This document shows positions 21,875 through 32,643 of a stretch of 64,000 bases of DNA, piece after piece; positions within the stretch are counted from its first letter, which is position 1; each line of letters starts with the position of its first letter. Source of the stretch: Punica granatum (Eukaryota > Streptophyta > Magnoliopsida > Myrtales > Lythraceae); the NCBI RefSeq assembly GCF_007655135.1, contig NW_022204492.1, positions 1-64,000 on the forward strand, written 5' to 3'. The notes beneath the pieces were generated by a model. It had not been told where the DNA came from and made no database searches. It saw only the letters and a program-made list of their open reading frames with translations. The position numbers and the translations under genes were made by a program.

Positions 21875-22386
21875 TGTTATCAGAATCGGACCGGACCCGG
21901 TTCGACTAGCCAGATCGAGAACTGGCACCATGTCTGGTCTGGTTTGCTTAAAAATTCAAATTGTAGATTTGAACCATCGGATCCATTAAACCGGTCGGTT
22001 TTGAGCAAAATTCCATTGAACAGGCCGGTTTTATGGGTTATATGAGTTTTTTATTTAGTGTAAAAATTGTCTGATTGTGTAAGAATTTAAACTCATAACT
22101 TCTTGCTTCCCATATTAGTATATTACCAACCAAGCCATCACTACTTTCTTATTTTTTAAACTCTACTTTTAAGTATTTATTAAAATTCAATATTTATTTT
22201 GGAGTAAGAAATATTAAATATATATATTTTCTTATACTATTCTTATATTTCTTTTTTTTTAATAATATGAATATTTATTTTATTTTAATTAAACGTGCAG
22301 TCCGACCCATCGAACTCCCGGTTGGACCCATAAACCCATGAACCCATCCCCCTTCCAGTTCATCATCTGGTCCAGTTCTGATAACA
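21875..22386. mobile_element. TIR transposon with TGTTATCAGAA ends (copy A)
   Basis: The left end TGTTATCAGAATCGGACC and the reverse complement of the right end, TGTTATCAGAACTGGACC, are inverted repeats. Inside, CCGGTCGG/AACCGG-rich stretches occur near both ends, a pattern common in small plant DNA transposons. No transposase is present. A SINE-like piece is nested at 22075-22142. Compared with unit B it lacks 33 bases near 22255. The target duplication is not clear. Confidence 0.65.
22075..22142 (-). mobile_element. SINE-like tRNA head nested in TIR element
   Basis: On the minus strand GATGGCTTGGTTGGTAATA closely fits a tRNA box A (TGGCNNAGTGG), and GAGTTTAAATTC follows at box B distance. 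The cloverleaf is not complete. It lies within the 21875-22386 element, so it inserted later. Confidence 0.5.
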
Positions 22387-22850
22387 TTGATCATAATAAT
22401 GCGATTGAGTTTAACTTAAATGTGTTGTCCTATATCTTAAATTGGGATGGGTGGCAGTCATTTGTTAATAACATCACCATTCTTCCTCCCCAGGATGGTC
22501 ACAGAGGCTGCCGTAGCAAATGCAATTTTTTCAATCAGAAATACATCAACTCATCTCAAATTCGTGTCAGAGCCCATTTGGGTGGTGTTGCTGAAAAAAA
22601 AAAAATCGGCGCAGCTTTGGTGATTTTAAGCCGCACACAAGAGCAACAACATTGTAGTTTTTTCATCTTCAACAAATGTAGGCTGAGGAAGCAAGAGTGC
22701 AGGCTCAAGAGGAAGATATTCAGGTGCAGGCTGAAGAACAAAGAGGACAAGCTGAAGAGTACTAGCTCGACAGAAAGATATTCATGTTCGGATCTAGGAT
22801 CCTTTGGCTCAGCCTCAGCCCCAGTCGCATGAGTTTATAGATGATTTTAT
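22387..22850 (+). pseudogene. Coding-like debris, unidentified
   Basis: Two exon-like pieces are visible. The first, from 22495, reads MVTEAAVANAIFS and continues to about 22590; it follows CTTCCTCCCCAG, a good splice acceptor. The second, after AAATGTAG at 22680, reads AEEARVQAQEED and is rich in Q/E, ending in TAG at 22764. An A-run at 22592-22603 separates them. The pieces are not recognised as any family and do not form one continuous frame. They are best read as remnants of a gene or transposon. Confidence 0.35.
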
Positions 22851-24753
22851 TTTACCAAAAAAAAAAAGGTTTAAGATAGCTGTGACTTGACCTTACTTCT
22901 AGAGGAAACTGATGTGATATCGAGGATAAAATTTTGAAAAATAAGAACTTTGACTTGTGTTTTATGTGAACTTTTACTAATTCATAATTCAATATTTGTG
23001 ACATTTTTCGCCAGTTAATCATAACTTTTGAGTTTATAATCATATTGTTGAGTACCTAGAAATATATTTTCTATTTTATAATTCATACAATTTTGTAACA
23101 GATACTTATTTTGAAATTTATCAAAAAAATAATATTTCACCAGAAAAGTTTGGTAAAAATTAATATATTTATATAGGGAAACTTACACCGTATAGCACGG
23201 TTTGTCGACTTTATTCATGCTATAGCACAAATCGTTTCAAATCCACACAAAAGAAGAAGAAGAAGAAAATCACGCCATAGCAAGACGTGTATATTCGATT
23301 AAAAGAAAAGGTGCCCACGGCGGCATCCCCCCGCCCTCCCCTCCACTCTTACATCCCCCAAACTCTTTTTTTTTAAATATATATATATAAGCTCAATAAA
23401 ACTTTATTAAAAAGATGGGAACAGATTATGAAAATTAGATGGGAGGAACATATAATCGAACTTAGCAGTTCCCAGGTTACATAGGCAAGAGGACCACCCC
23501 AAGATGGATTGTTAATTATCAAATATCAAACATATAAGAATCACAACGAGAGAGGTCTAGAAGCTGAAAATATACCAGACATCACCGCGAGAGGACGAAT
23601 GTTTAGAATTTAAAGGCTTCACATGAAAAAAAAAATCCAATCGGTTTATAATAAGAGACTGGATATTACAATTTATTTTTTCTTATAAGCTCATTGAATA
23701 TTAGTAGATGTCATTTGAAATTTTGAGATAATTCTTACGAGAAACATCCGATAGTGCTGCCCAATGCCTGAACCGACAGGTGATAGATCATCCGAATCTC
23801 CTATCCAAAACAATTTGGTTCGTTAAAAATGTAGTAGTTTAACATGTTGCAATTGAATTGTCAATATCATGTCCCGCCTGTGGATCAATATACGTACAGT
23901 TGGTACTTACTCGGCTAATGCCTAATGAATTAGGTGTCGTCTGTGAGACTGTGACCATAAATGCCTTACACTGTTCTTGATAAAAGGAATGACAAAGCAC
24001 AACGCATGCCTTTAAGGGAGGGAGAACATAAATGACTTACATTCTTTTTCTATGTTTCCTAACAATATGTTCTGAGTATTCTGAAATTGGGGTAGTTATG
24101 TACCTCATTATATAGATTCTAGGTGTCATGAAGTTTATACGATATTCAGATCCACTCATTTATGCTCCAATATATAGATCGGTATTGCAATTTACTATAA
24201 ATTATCGAAAATAAAAAATCATTAGTCTCATGTGAAAAGGCAATAATAAATAATATGGATTGATTGAAGTGATTCGATACTTTTAGCTTAAATAAGGTTT
24301 TGGATTTAAGTATGATAAAATAAAATAAAATAAAAACATTATGGATAGAGTTTTACCCATTAATGATCAAATTCAATTTAAATTGGATTAGTTGAGACTC
24401 AATGAGTTTATGAATATCAAAGTATAAATCGAAAGGAAAAAATAAGTAAGATACATGCCATGTACATGTTACTTTTTAAAGATCGAATTAAATAGACCTG
24501 CAAAGCGAAATAGAATAGGAAAGGAAAAAGAAATTGAGATACATATTAATATATGCATATCTAGAGACGGACGAGAGGGCTATATATTTGGTCGCTAGGA
24601 TGAGATGGGATGTTCAATCGCGATGGGATCGGATTGAAAAATCCTAGGGGATTTTTATATCATAAACTGGGGATTGCAATGTGCCAAAATATATAAGTTG
24701 GATATGAAATTAAAATGACAAATTTGTCTCTTTTTTTAAATAATATTTTATGA
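22851..24753. other. AT-rich stretch with one SINE-like piece
   Basis: No gene recognised. On the minus strand at about 23440-23520, CTTGGGGTGGTCCTCTTGCC followed by TAAGTTCGATTAT resembles box A/box B of another tRNA-derived SINE (unit B: 54148-54228). Around 23180-23290 GTATAGCAC/CTATAGCAC/GCCATAGCA repeats occur, typical of small plant transposon ends, but no pair of ends was resolved. Confidence 0.4.
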
Positions 24754-24980
24754 CTTGTTTGGTTTGCAAATATAATTTTAAAATCACAACTTTAACTTAA
24801 TTCTACCCATAATAAAACAAAATAACTCATATAAAGTCAAAAAGTGAGCCTCATTTATCTCATTTTTTCACAACAAAACAAAATAACTCATACAAAGTTA
24901 AAGGGCGAGTTCCATTTATACCACATTTTTTTAAAATCAAAATCTGATTTTAAAATTTTATTTTGAAATCAAATGCAGCG
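24754..24980. mobile_element. MITE, first of two related copies (copy A)
   Basis: The left end CTTGTTTGGTTTGCAAAT...TTTTAAAATCA and the reverse complement of the right end (GCATTTGATTTCAAAAT...TTTTAAAATCA) are imperfect inverted repeats of about 30 bases. The interior has direct repeats of ATAACTCATA(T/C)AAAGT. It is related to 25369-25603. Confidence 0.6.
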
Positions 24981-25368
24981 TAATGTTTCTTGAAATAATT
25001 TTTTTCTACTAGCAATTAAATAAATAAAATTTGAAAATAAATCCAGTAGGCATTGGAGGAGGGCTGCTGGGACTTGTCGTCAGCCACCAACCCACCTCAG
25101 AGAACTTACATGGCAATTTGGTAAATCTGGAAAATACTACCCTTGAACGGGGCATTTTCGTCCTTTTGGTCTACAGAATATTCTAATCCGAGCCCAATCA
25201 CCTCCTGAGCCGGATTTGGGCATTAAAGAATAATTCCATCCAATTCTTGCAAATATCCAGTCCTGATAATCACCAAATTGGATAAGGATTTAAGAAATCT
25301 TACTGAATCAAACGAGGCCAAGGTTTGGATACATAGAATCAAACGAATAGGAACGCAAGTTCCTGCTC
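24981..25368. other. Probable outer transposon sequence around the MITEs
   Basis: The right part reads CCAAATTGGATAAGGATTT...GAATCAAACGAGGCC; its reverse complement GGCCTCGTTTGATTC is a Tourist-like end. A matching left end near 24590 is not convincing. The first MITE may therefore be nested in an older element. Confidence 0.35.
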
Positions 25369-25603
25369 TGTTTGGATTCATAATTGAATTTTAAAATCTT
25401 ACTATAACTTAATTCTACCCACAACAAAATAAAATAACTCATACAAAGTCAAAAAGTGGATCCATTTATACAACTCCTTTTCAAAATCAAAATTACATAA
25501 CTTATACAAAGTCAAAGAGTGAGCCCCATACATAATTATTTATACCACTCTTTTTCAAAATCAAAATTTGATTTTAAAATGTTACTTACAAACCAAACGC
25601 AAC
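25369..25603. mobile_element. MITE, second related copy (copy A)
   Basis: TGTTTGGATTCATAATTGAA at the left and TACTTACAAACCAAACGCA at the right form imperfect inverted repeats. The interior blocks TTAATTCTACCCA, ATAACTCATACAAAGTCAAA and TCAAAATTTGATTTTAAAAT match the copy at 24754 in the same order. Confidence 0.6.
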
Positions 25604-26835
25604 ATTAAATTTGAGATAACCAAAATTTGATAAATTTATAAAACGAAAAAAATGAAACATATATAAATTTGGTAAAAATGAAACAAAATTCAATACATTA
25701 AAAAACGAAAAAACTGAAACATATATAAATTTGGTAAAAATGAAATGTTATATATCAATTTCCTTATACTTTGGAAAATTAAAAAAAAATGACCATTACT
25801 TTCTCCAAACTTAAATTTTCTAACTTTTCATTACTTTTTTGTGCTTGAATACAATCAATTTTTTAATAATAATTTTTTTCATTTATTTCGTCTTTATCTC
25901 ATGGAGTAATATAAAGTATAACTCTACTCAAAAGACCAGACACCCACTATTATACATACTTTGAGAATATCTTGATTTAAAGTGAAGAAAGAAACATCCA
26001 AATGTGTATTACTCATTATTTAGAATATTGGTATAATTAGTTATTTCCTAATCAATTATCTCCCCTAACCCAAGTATATTTAGGAAGCTTATCTCATTGT
26101 TATAAGTCTGAGTACGAAAGTAGAAGTTGAGCTCGTAATCAGTTATTGAGTGTGAATGTTTAAGTGCACATGACACGTATAGATAAGTGCCAAAGTCTAT
26201 ATCACATGAGAGCGCGCGTTGAAATAAATTTTTTGAATATACAAAAATTGATTGCACTCAACATATTATATGAGCTCAACCGCTTGTAGATTTGGGAAAA
26301 GTTTACAATCTATATAAATATATATTTAACTATCATGTAATAGACACAACTATAAAGGTAAATGCTAACTAACTTAAGGTCAAAATGGTTTTGTCTAAAT
26401 AATATTTGGAGTTAAAAAGAATTTTTAAGGAAGATAAGTGCTATATTTAACATACTTGCCTTCATTAAATGCAAAGTTTGGTGGAATTTTGAAGGAAATA
26501 AATAGTAAAATAATGAAATATGATGGAATGTTGACGGCATGACTAACAGTGAAAAATATTCCAAAATTTGTGACATATCGTGAAAATATTTGGATTTATT
26601 AAGTGAGGTGAAAAATAAAAAAACTGTGATATATGGTATTATTTACCATATTATAAATAAACTAATATTAAATATATCAACAAGGATTACAAATTTATGA
26701 TATTATGTTATTTAAAATAAATAAATTTATATACTGAAATAAAATAATTATTGTTGAGTATCGTAATTCAATTCATTTTTTCTCCTTTCCGCCCTCTCAT
26801 CTGACTTGTCTCTTTCTCTCTTTTCTTTTTTTTAA
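25604..26835. other. AT-rich spacer, nothing recognised
   Basis: Contains a short direct repeat (ACATATATAAATTTGGTAAA twice, near 25658 and 25718) and a region near 26090-26220 resembling the dispersed repeat of 18890-19580. No gene. Confidence 0.4.
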
Positions 26836-27010
26836 GTGTGCACTTTGATATTTGAAAATTCAGTGGGTTTCAACTAATTCAGTTAAGTCGGGTCGATCCA
26901 TTAAAAGCTAAAACTCTCTCAACGTGAATTTTCTTCATTCATAAAATTCGAATTCGAGACTTTATTTAAATTTAGCAAATGCTGAACCGCTTGAACTAAT
27001 CCACAGTCAT
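26836..27010 (-). mobile_element. SINE-like element, family 2
   Basis: On the minus strand TGTGGATTAGTTCAAGCGGTT (box A-like) and TCGAATTCGAATTTTATG (box B-like) occur in order. The 3' part runs to AAATATCAAAGTGCAC, matching the element at 12817-12945. It inserted beside the later Pack-hAT site. Confidence 0.55.
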
Positions 27011-27653
27011 CTCTCTCTTCTCTCTCACTCCAAAAGATTTTCATCTATCCATATATATATTAGTTGGTCATGCTATCCCATTTCTCCGATCCGATTAAGT
27101 GATGGATTGGTTTTAAATTATGGGTCTAAGTAGGGCCGGCAATATTTGACACGACACGATAACAAGACACGGAGTTAAACGAGTATGGGTTGGGATTTTT
27201 TGATATTCGGTCTAAACGGGTTGAACCCGTATAACCTGATTATACACGATTAAACCTGTTTATTTAGATGTGTTCAATTGTATTATTTAATCGTGTAACC
27301 CGTTTACCCGTTTATCTAACTGAATTTACTGAACTATCCTTACACTAGTCTAACCCTAATTTCGAAATTTCTTCCTTCTATTCCAATTCTGCTATTCTAG
27401 ACTTCCAGTAGGAGACCAGAGTTAATCTTCGCAATTTCTATTCCAAACTTCGAAATTTCTTCCTTCTATTCCAGTGCGCCTCTTTTGTCTTCCTGCTTCC
27501 ATATAAGATTCATCTGATTTTCTTCCTGCTTCCACCTTATTTCCTTCGGAATTCGGATCCTTGAGTTGAATCCATCCAGATCCAGCCTCCACCTGAGTCG
27601 AAGACGACTTTGACCGTCCGCTCAAACGACCTCCACCTGTCTCCTTCCGCCTT

Positions 27654-29162
27654 TTGGTCGACAGCATCCAGACAAAGGCGACCTCACCGCGCGACCTAGA
27701 TCTCCACCTGAATCCTTTTGCCGTTCGCCGTTTGGTCCCATTTCTGGCGGGAACAGCTTATCCTCGATCTGTTGGCCTTCTGGTGAGTACATGTACCTCC
27801 CAATCCCATCCCTATTGTTGTTTTCTACGTGTTTTGGTGTTTTACTCAGGGTTAGTACGTCCAATGCTCGTCGTTTGCCCCCCAAGCCAACGGAATCGGA
27901 CTGTTGCGTGTTCCGCGCTTCCTTTATTTGCTTTGGTCGCGTCTTCGCGAGAGCAGACACACCTTCCCACTTAAAGTAGGCCCAGCACAGCATCGGGAGA
28001 CTTTGCCTGATCCTCTTGATTTAGATAAAAGGCAACAACCATGCAATTGCAACAGACGTTGAAGATGAATTAAATTCGACAAAGGTCGCTCTTAAGAGCA
28101 GCTTGAAGAAACCTCCTAAGAGTAATCCGGTCCCCATTGAGCGTACGAACAAACTCCAAACAATGCATGATGGTGTCAGCGGTGCTGATGAACTTGATGA
28201 GGAAAGGAGAAGAGTTCAATGGACAGGTGCCCGTGGCAATGAGCTCATGGAGATTAGGGAGTTCGAACCCAGGTATTCAAACTTTATTATTCAACTTATT
28301 TGCAGGGACTGCATATACTCTATTAAACCCACCAATGTGCATTTCCACTTTGGCATATTATGAAACATAATAAATTTCTGAGGAAGTTCTCTAGGAAAGT
28401 TTACAACATACAATCTTTGTCCTTTTATTGATTAATTCCACCCTTGTCTTCCCATAATACAATGGTCATCATCATTTACCCGGTCATAATTGTTCCCCCT
28501 TTCGGCTCTAGTCAATTGGGAAAGCTTCCAACTCAAAGATGGTGTCCGTGGCTTGTTGCTCTTGATAAAACCGATGCTATTGCTTTTCCATTAGCTAAAT
28601 TGGCAGCATGTGATCTGTTCATACGTTTTATTTGGTGAGTGCAATGAGAACGCAATAGTTTGACCAGATTGAACCGGGGGGCTTTTAAGTTATTCAGGCA
28701 ATGGTGGCTGAAATTTATGATGGGCCTCCCAAATCTTCTGACATCCTTCGTTCTTTGGAAATAAGTGAAAGGCAATGTGTCAATATGGTAGACTATTAGC
28801 ATTCTCGAAAATTACTTGTTGGGAGAATTTTTATTTTTTTATTTTATCTATTGATATTGGAACTGTGTTTGAGAGCATTCACTTGCTACTGGAATGAACT
28901 GTCCTGGTAACCCCCGATATCACAATCATACGATTTTCATTTTCCTTTGGATCCCCAAATGTAGGTAAGTAGAAGATTGTTGTAGTACTTTTCCATGTTT
29001 GCATTCGATTGCCACTTTCTTCTGTTTCTCCCTTGCTCTTTCTTCACTCCCTTACTATATTTCTCTGGCTAATCATATCTACGTGATTGCAGCGAAACTG
29101 GTGAATCAGATGAGGAGTTGGAGAACGGTAATGAAAGGAGTTGTTCATGCACCATCATGTAG
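27654..29162 (+). pseudogene. Captured plant gene with CaaX-like C-terminus inside hAT element (copy A)
   Basis: Exon-intron structure is preserved. A 5' exon ends at 27782 before GTGAGT. Exon 2 spans 28025-28272, and exon 3 spans 29093-29162 and ends in TAG. Splicing keeps one frame: ...PRSVGLL, then IKGNNHAIATDVEDEL...LKKPPKSN...GVSGADELDEERRRVQW...EIREFEPS, then ETGESDEELENGNERSC and SCTIM. The last four residues CTIM fit a CaaX prenylation box. The acidic tail and W...EIREFEP block recall a small uncharacterised plant family; this is memory, not a search result. No upstream in-frame ATG was seen; the first is at 28163, so the capture is probably 5'-truncated. The intron between exons 2 and 3 (820 bases) holds another exon-like frame at 28701-28799. 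Function unknown. Confidence 0.65.
28701..28799 (+). other. Exon-like 32-codon frame inside captured-gene intron
   Basis: It starts MVAEIYDGPPKSSD just after a splice-acceptor-like TTATTCAG and ends in TAG at 28797-28799. It reads like natural protein (mixed polar, no low complexity) but no family is recognised. It could be a second captured fragment or an alternative exon of the captured gene. The copy in unit B is at 59411-59509. Confidence 0.35.
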
Positions 29163-29980
29163 TTGGCTTTGTACCTACCAAAATAGGAAGAGGAAGAAAC
29201 ACCTAGACTAGAGCTCTTTCGAGATGCAGCTTCCAATCGATGTAGCGAACTAGTAGAAGCGATCATCAATCACCCTTCAGCTGATTACTAGAGAAACCAG
29301 GAGCAAGCTAGAAAGGATACTTGGAGGAGAACCGTTAGCAAAGGAATCTCATTGTATCTATGCACCAATTTTTACAGGTTAATCCAGTCATTTGTCCATA
29401 AAAGACCGATGCGGGTTTTTATCGCTGTTGTATCACTGCACCAAGAATCTTTAAAGGGTTTCTGTTGTAGTCACTTTCCAATTTTTGGGTTGTTGTATCG
29501 ATGTTTCAATAAATGGGTTATTGTTCTCATTCCTTTTCTTGTGTCCCTCCGGGTAACCGGATTAAATGGATAAACGAGTCATGTTAACGTGTCCAGGTAA
29601 ACGGGTTGATCGGATAAACGGGTCGTGTTAACACGTCCGAGAAAACGGGTTAATAAGATAAACACGTCGGGTTATCATGTCCGGGTATCGATTATAATCG
29701 TGTCGTGTATATGTATATCTATTATGACACGTTTCAATAAACAGGTTTAAACGTGTCGTGTACGGGTTGACACAGATATAAACATGTCGTATTCGTGTTT
29801 TCAAAACCTGATCCGTTTAATAATCGTGTTGTGTATGGGTTATATGACTTGGATAACACGAATCCGTTTAGACACGACATGTATAAATATGATATGACAC
29901 GAATTATCACCCCTAGGTCTAAGGACGTCTTGTTAGAGCGTGGGACCTAATGTGCAGATACCGCGAGTGTTTTCTTATTC

Positions 29981-29988
29981 TATAAATA
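29981..29988 (+). promoter_or_regulatory. Candidate TATA box near unit end (copy A)
   Basis: TATAAATA, a consensus plant TATA box, lies 58 bases right of the hAT target duplication. About 250 bases downstream is an apparent 5' leader exon ending CACTTCAG before GTATGC at 30233. This looks like the promoter of an unidentified gene oriented toward the duplicated DOLK copy. Confidence 0.5.
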
Positions 29989-30011
29989 GCAGAATTAGAT
30001 ATTACAATAAT

Positions 30012-30232
30012 CACGATTGCTTAAACGCAATCGAGAGAGTTATGGTATCCGGGGACCCGTTATGCATGATCATAATTATTAAAAGCCGCATCCCCTTGCA
30101 TGTGCATACGCATATATACTCATCTCTCTCTGTAGGCGGTAGAAGAGAGGAAAAGGGAAGGTGCGTCAAACGTAAAAGGCCCGGAAGGCCGATATCCCGA
30201 TTTTCGACTTCGACTTCCGACAATCACTTCAG
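30012..30232 (+). other. Candidate 5' leader exon of an unidentified gene
   Basis: A purine-rich stretch (GAAGAGAGGAAAAGGGAAGG) with higher G+C ends at a good donor (CAG, then GTATGC) at 30232/30233. The start is inferred from the TATA box. The following 350 bases are T-rich, as in a plant leader intron. No protein was identified downstream within the unit. Confidence 0.4.
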
Positions 30233-30582
30233 GTATGCTCTCGATCCGATGACATCAACATGTAAGATCATTGGGCTAACAATTGGTAGAGCCAGTTACA
30301 TGTCAATTGATTGGGTCGATTAGGAAATTATGGTTTAGGCTTCGAAATCGGATTGTGATTGTTTCAATTGGGTTTATTGTTCTGGCAATCTATTTTTCCA
30401 TTACTGGTGATGGATGCATGCAAGATGTTGCCATTAAAGTTTGTTTGCTGCAATTTGGTTTGGTTTACTGTCATAAAAACGTTGATTAAGGTTGATGAAG
30501 CTCTAACCTCTGCAAATTCGGTTTGTATGACGCACTTTGGTTTTTCTATTCCTTCGCTGCTGTGATTGAAGTTTAATTAAGT

Positions 30583-31172
30583 TTGGATTTAACGGGTCGG
30601 ATTGTGGTGGCTGAAAGGTTGGGCATCAATGGCTGCGGTAGCCCTCTGGGCAATCGAAGGAAGCAGCCCGCTTGCACGGTTGTTGCCGTAAGTCGTCGAT
30701 TGCGGTCGCCGGTGAGTCGGAATCGAAGTCGAGTTACGTCACGTCGTCGGAATCATCGATTACTGACTCATCTGAGTCCGAATCTCGTGGCTTGCAGTTG
30801 CTCTCGGTGACTCGATTCCGTCCTCTCTCAAGCCATCTCTCCAGCCCGTGCATGTCATGGTCACGGCCGGTGGCGGCGCAGTCGACGCCGTCACTGAAGC
30901 GACGGCCGTGATCTGGGTTGCGAAGTAGAAGGGCATTGCTTTCGGGGTTCAGGGAAGAGTCGGGTGAAAGTGATGACACCCGGACCGACCCGTTTCATTT
31001 TTGGGTTTGGACCTTGGCCCGACTCGATTTCAGTTCTGCCCGACCCATTTAGAGCAATCTGGGCTCATTTGGGCCTAAGCCCATTCAGTTAGCTCGGCCC
31101 AGCCCGATTCAGGACAAATTGCGCTCAACAGCTCCTTTTGTCAACACTTTGACCAAATCTGTCATAGTTTGA
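30583..31172. other. GC-rich region before the A/B junction, unidentified
   Basis: Unusually G+C and CpG rich for the window. On the plus strand ATGGCTGCGGTAGCCC (30629) opens a 20-codon frame, MAAVALWAIEG..., ending at TAA/GTAAGT. On the minus strand an 81-codon frame (30734-30979) has an Asp/Ser-rich end (DSDSDESVIDDSDD). The last 200 bases carry repeated GGCCC/CCCGAC motifs. Neither frame is recognised. It may be the first exon of a gene cut by the duplication, or a transposon remnant. Confidence 0.35.
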
Positions 31173-31174
31173 CA

Positions 31175-32600
31175 AGGGCACGCAACGAGTTCAGCAAATC
31201 CATTTTATTCTTTACATCCCTTGGGTTTATCTTGACCATCATCATTCCGTCCTGGATGCAATTTGTTCAAGATTTTAATCTGCATCCACTTTTGTGGTAT
31301 GTCTTCCCTTGCAAACTATTGCACTTTATTTGGATTCTTATGCAATCATAATACTTTGTTATGCATAATAACGTTTTGCTTTGCAGGGTCATTTCTTTTG
31401 TTTTTCAAGATCCCCTAAAGAGGTTATCCTTATGTATGTATTGGGCGGCTTTGATATATGCATCAGTTTCAAGGTTTTACCACATCTCAAAGGACAGTAC
31501 AGTTGAAAGGATTCTTCTTCGAAAGTATTACCATCTGATGGCTGTTTCAATGTTTTCACCTGCTCTGATATTGCAGGTGAATTTACTTCTGGAGAATGCA
31601 TCCTCATTGCCAAATTTTGTTTCCTCTTCCTTCAGCTATTGTTTTAATATGATCCGATGGCAATGTTCTTGTTTTCCAGCCAGAGTTCCTGGATCTTGCG
31701 TTTGGTGGAGCAGTGGCAGTTTTCTTGGTATTGGAAATTATACGAGTAGGTCCCATCAGCTTACGTTCCAATTTTTTTGCTTATGATTCATAATACCAAG
31801 CTTAGAGGGTAGTAAATCAGTATGGCTTTCTCATATCTTGTAATGTTCTCTACCACTTTTATTATCTAGGTCTGGAAGATTTGGCCTTTGGGGCAACCTG
31901 TCCACCAATTTATGAATGCATTCACAGACCATCGTGACTCTGATTTGCTAATTATAAGGTATTTAAGCCGCCTCCTATAAGCAGGAAACTGTAATTCTTA
32001 GTTGCATTTTTGGTGTCCTGGCTCACTTTTTCCTCATATTTTTGTATTGTTTAGCCACTTTTCTCTCTTATTGGGGTGTGCTCTTCCTATATGGATGTCT
32101 TCTGGGTACAATGATCGTCCTCTTGCACCCTTCGCTGGAATTTTGAGCCTTGGGATCGGAGACACCATGGTGAGTTAGGTCATTCATTTTGATGTGTAAG
32201 ATATAATCATTGTTATTGTATTCACTTCTTTATCGAGTTCATTAGAGTTCCTACATCTTGTTTGTCTGCTGAGCATAAAGCAGACAAAAGCAGATACATC
32301 TCCTTCTTGAAAAGCCTCGTTCTGATCGCTGGAGATCCCTTTGCTGTTTTATTCCAGGCATCGATGGTCGGCCACAAGTATGGTGTCCTTAGGTGGAGCA
32401 AAACGGGGAGTAAGTATTAATTTATTAATCTTCCATGTTAGTGTTATATTTCTTCATATACTTTGCTGACGGTTTTGTACATCGAACGACTTTTTCAGAG
32501 AAGACTATTGAAGGCACTGCAGCTGGTATAACATCTGTTTTAGTTGCTTGCTCTGTTCTCCTCCCAGTTTTGACCTCAAGCGGATATATATTGTCACAGG

Positions 32601-32643
<43 letters not shown>

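Larger units (their letters stand above)
27131..29915. mobile_element. hAT-superfamily element carrying captured host gene (copy A)
   Basis: The left terminus TAGGGCCGGCAATATT and the reverse complement of the right terminus, TAGGGGTGATAATTCG, are imperfect TIRs. Exact 8-base direct repeats GGTCTAAG flank it (27123-27130 and 29916-29923), as expected for hAT transposition. Both subterminal regions (27150-27330 and 29560-29900) are dense in ACGGGTT, GTCGTGT and GACACG motifs, a hAT feature. The 2785-base element has no transposase; its centre holds a spliced plant gene (see 27654-29162), making it a Pack-type non-autonomous transposon. The same insertion and target duplication occur at 57841-60625. 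Confidence 0.9.
516..31172. repeat. Tandem segmental duplication, unit A (~30.66 kb)
   Basis: First full unit of a direct tandem array. The left break lies inside DOLK exon 3, at a shared CAAGGGCACGC. The right end is the TTTGACA that precedes the same exon sequence in unit B. Everything between is repeated in the same order at +30657 to +30710. The offset rises from 30658 to 30673 across the CT microsatellite and intron homopolymers, and from 30674 to 30709 at an extra stretch in unit B near 52929. Bases 1-515 are not repeated and so mark the left flank of the array. Confidence 0.97.

Noticed and set aside
22338..22832. 164-codon open frame (plus strand)
   Set aside because: It starts inside a transposon end and crosses an A-run. 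Unit B has one more A there and the frame breaks in two, so it is not conserved.
27622..27993. 123-codon minus-strand frame
   Set aside because: It lies antisense to the 5' exon and intron of the captured gene, is not conserved in type, and has no domain. It is a shadow of GC-richer sequence.
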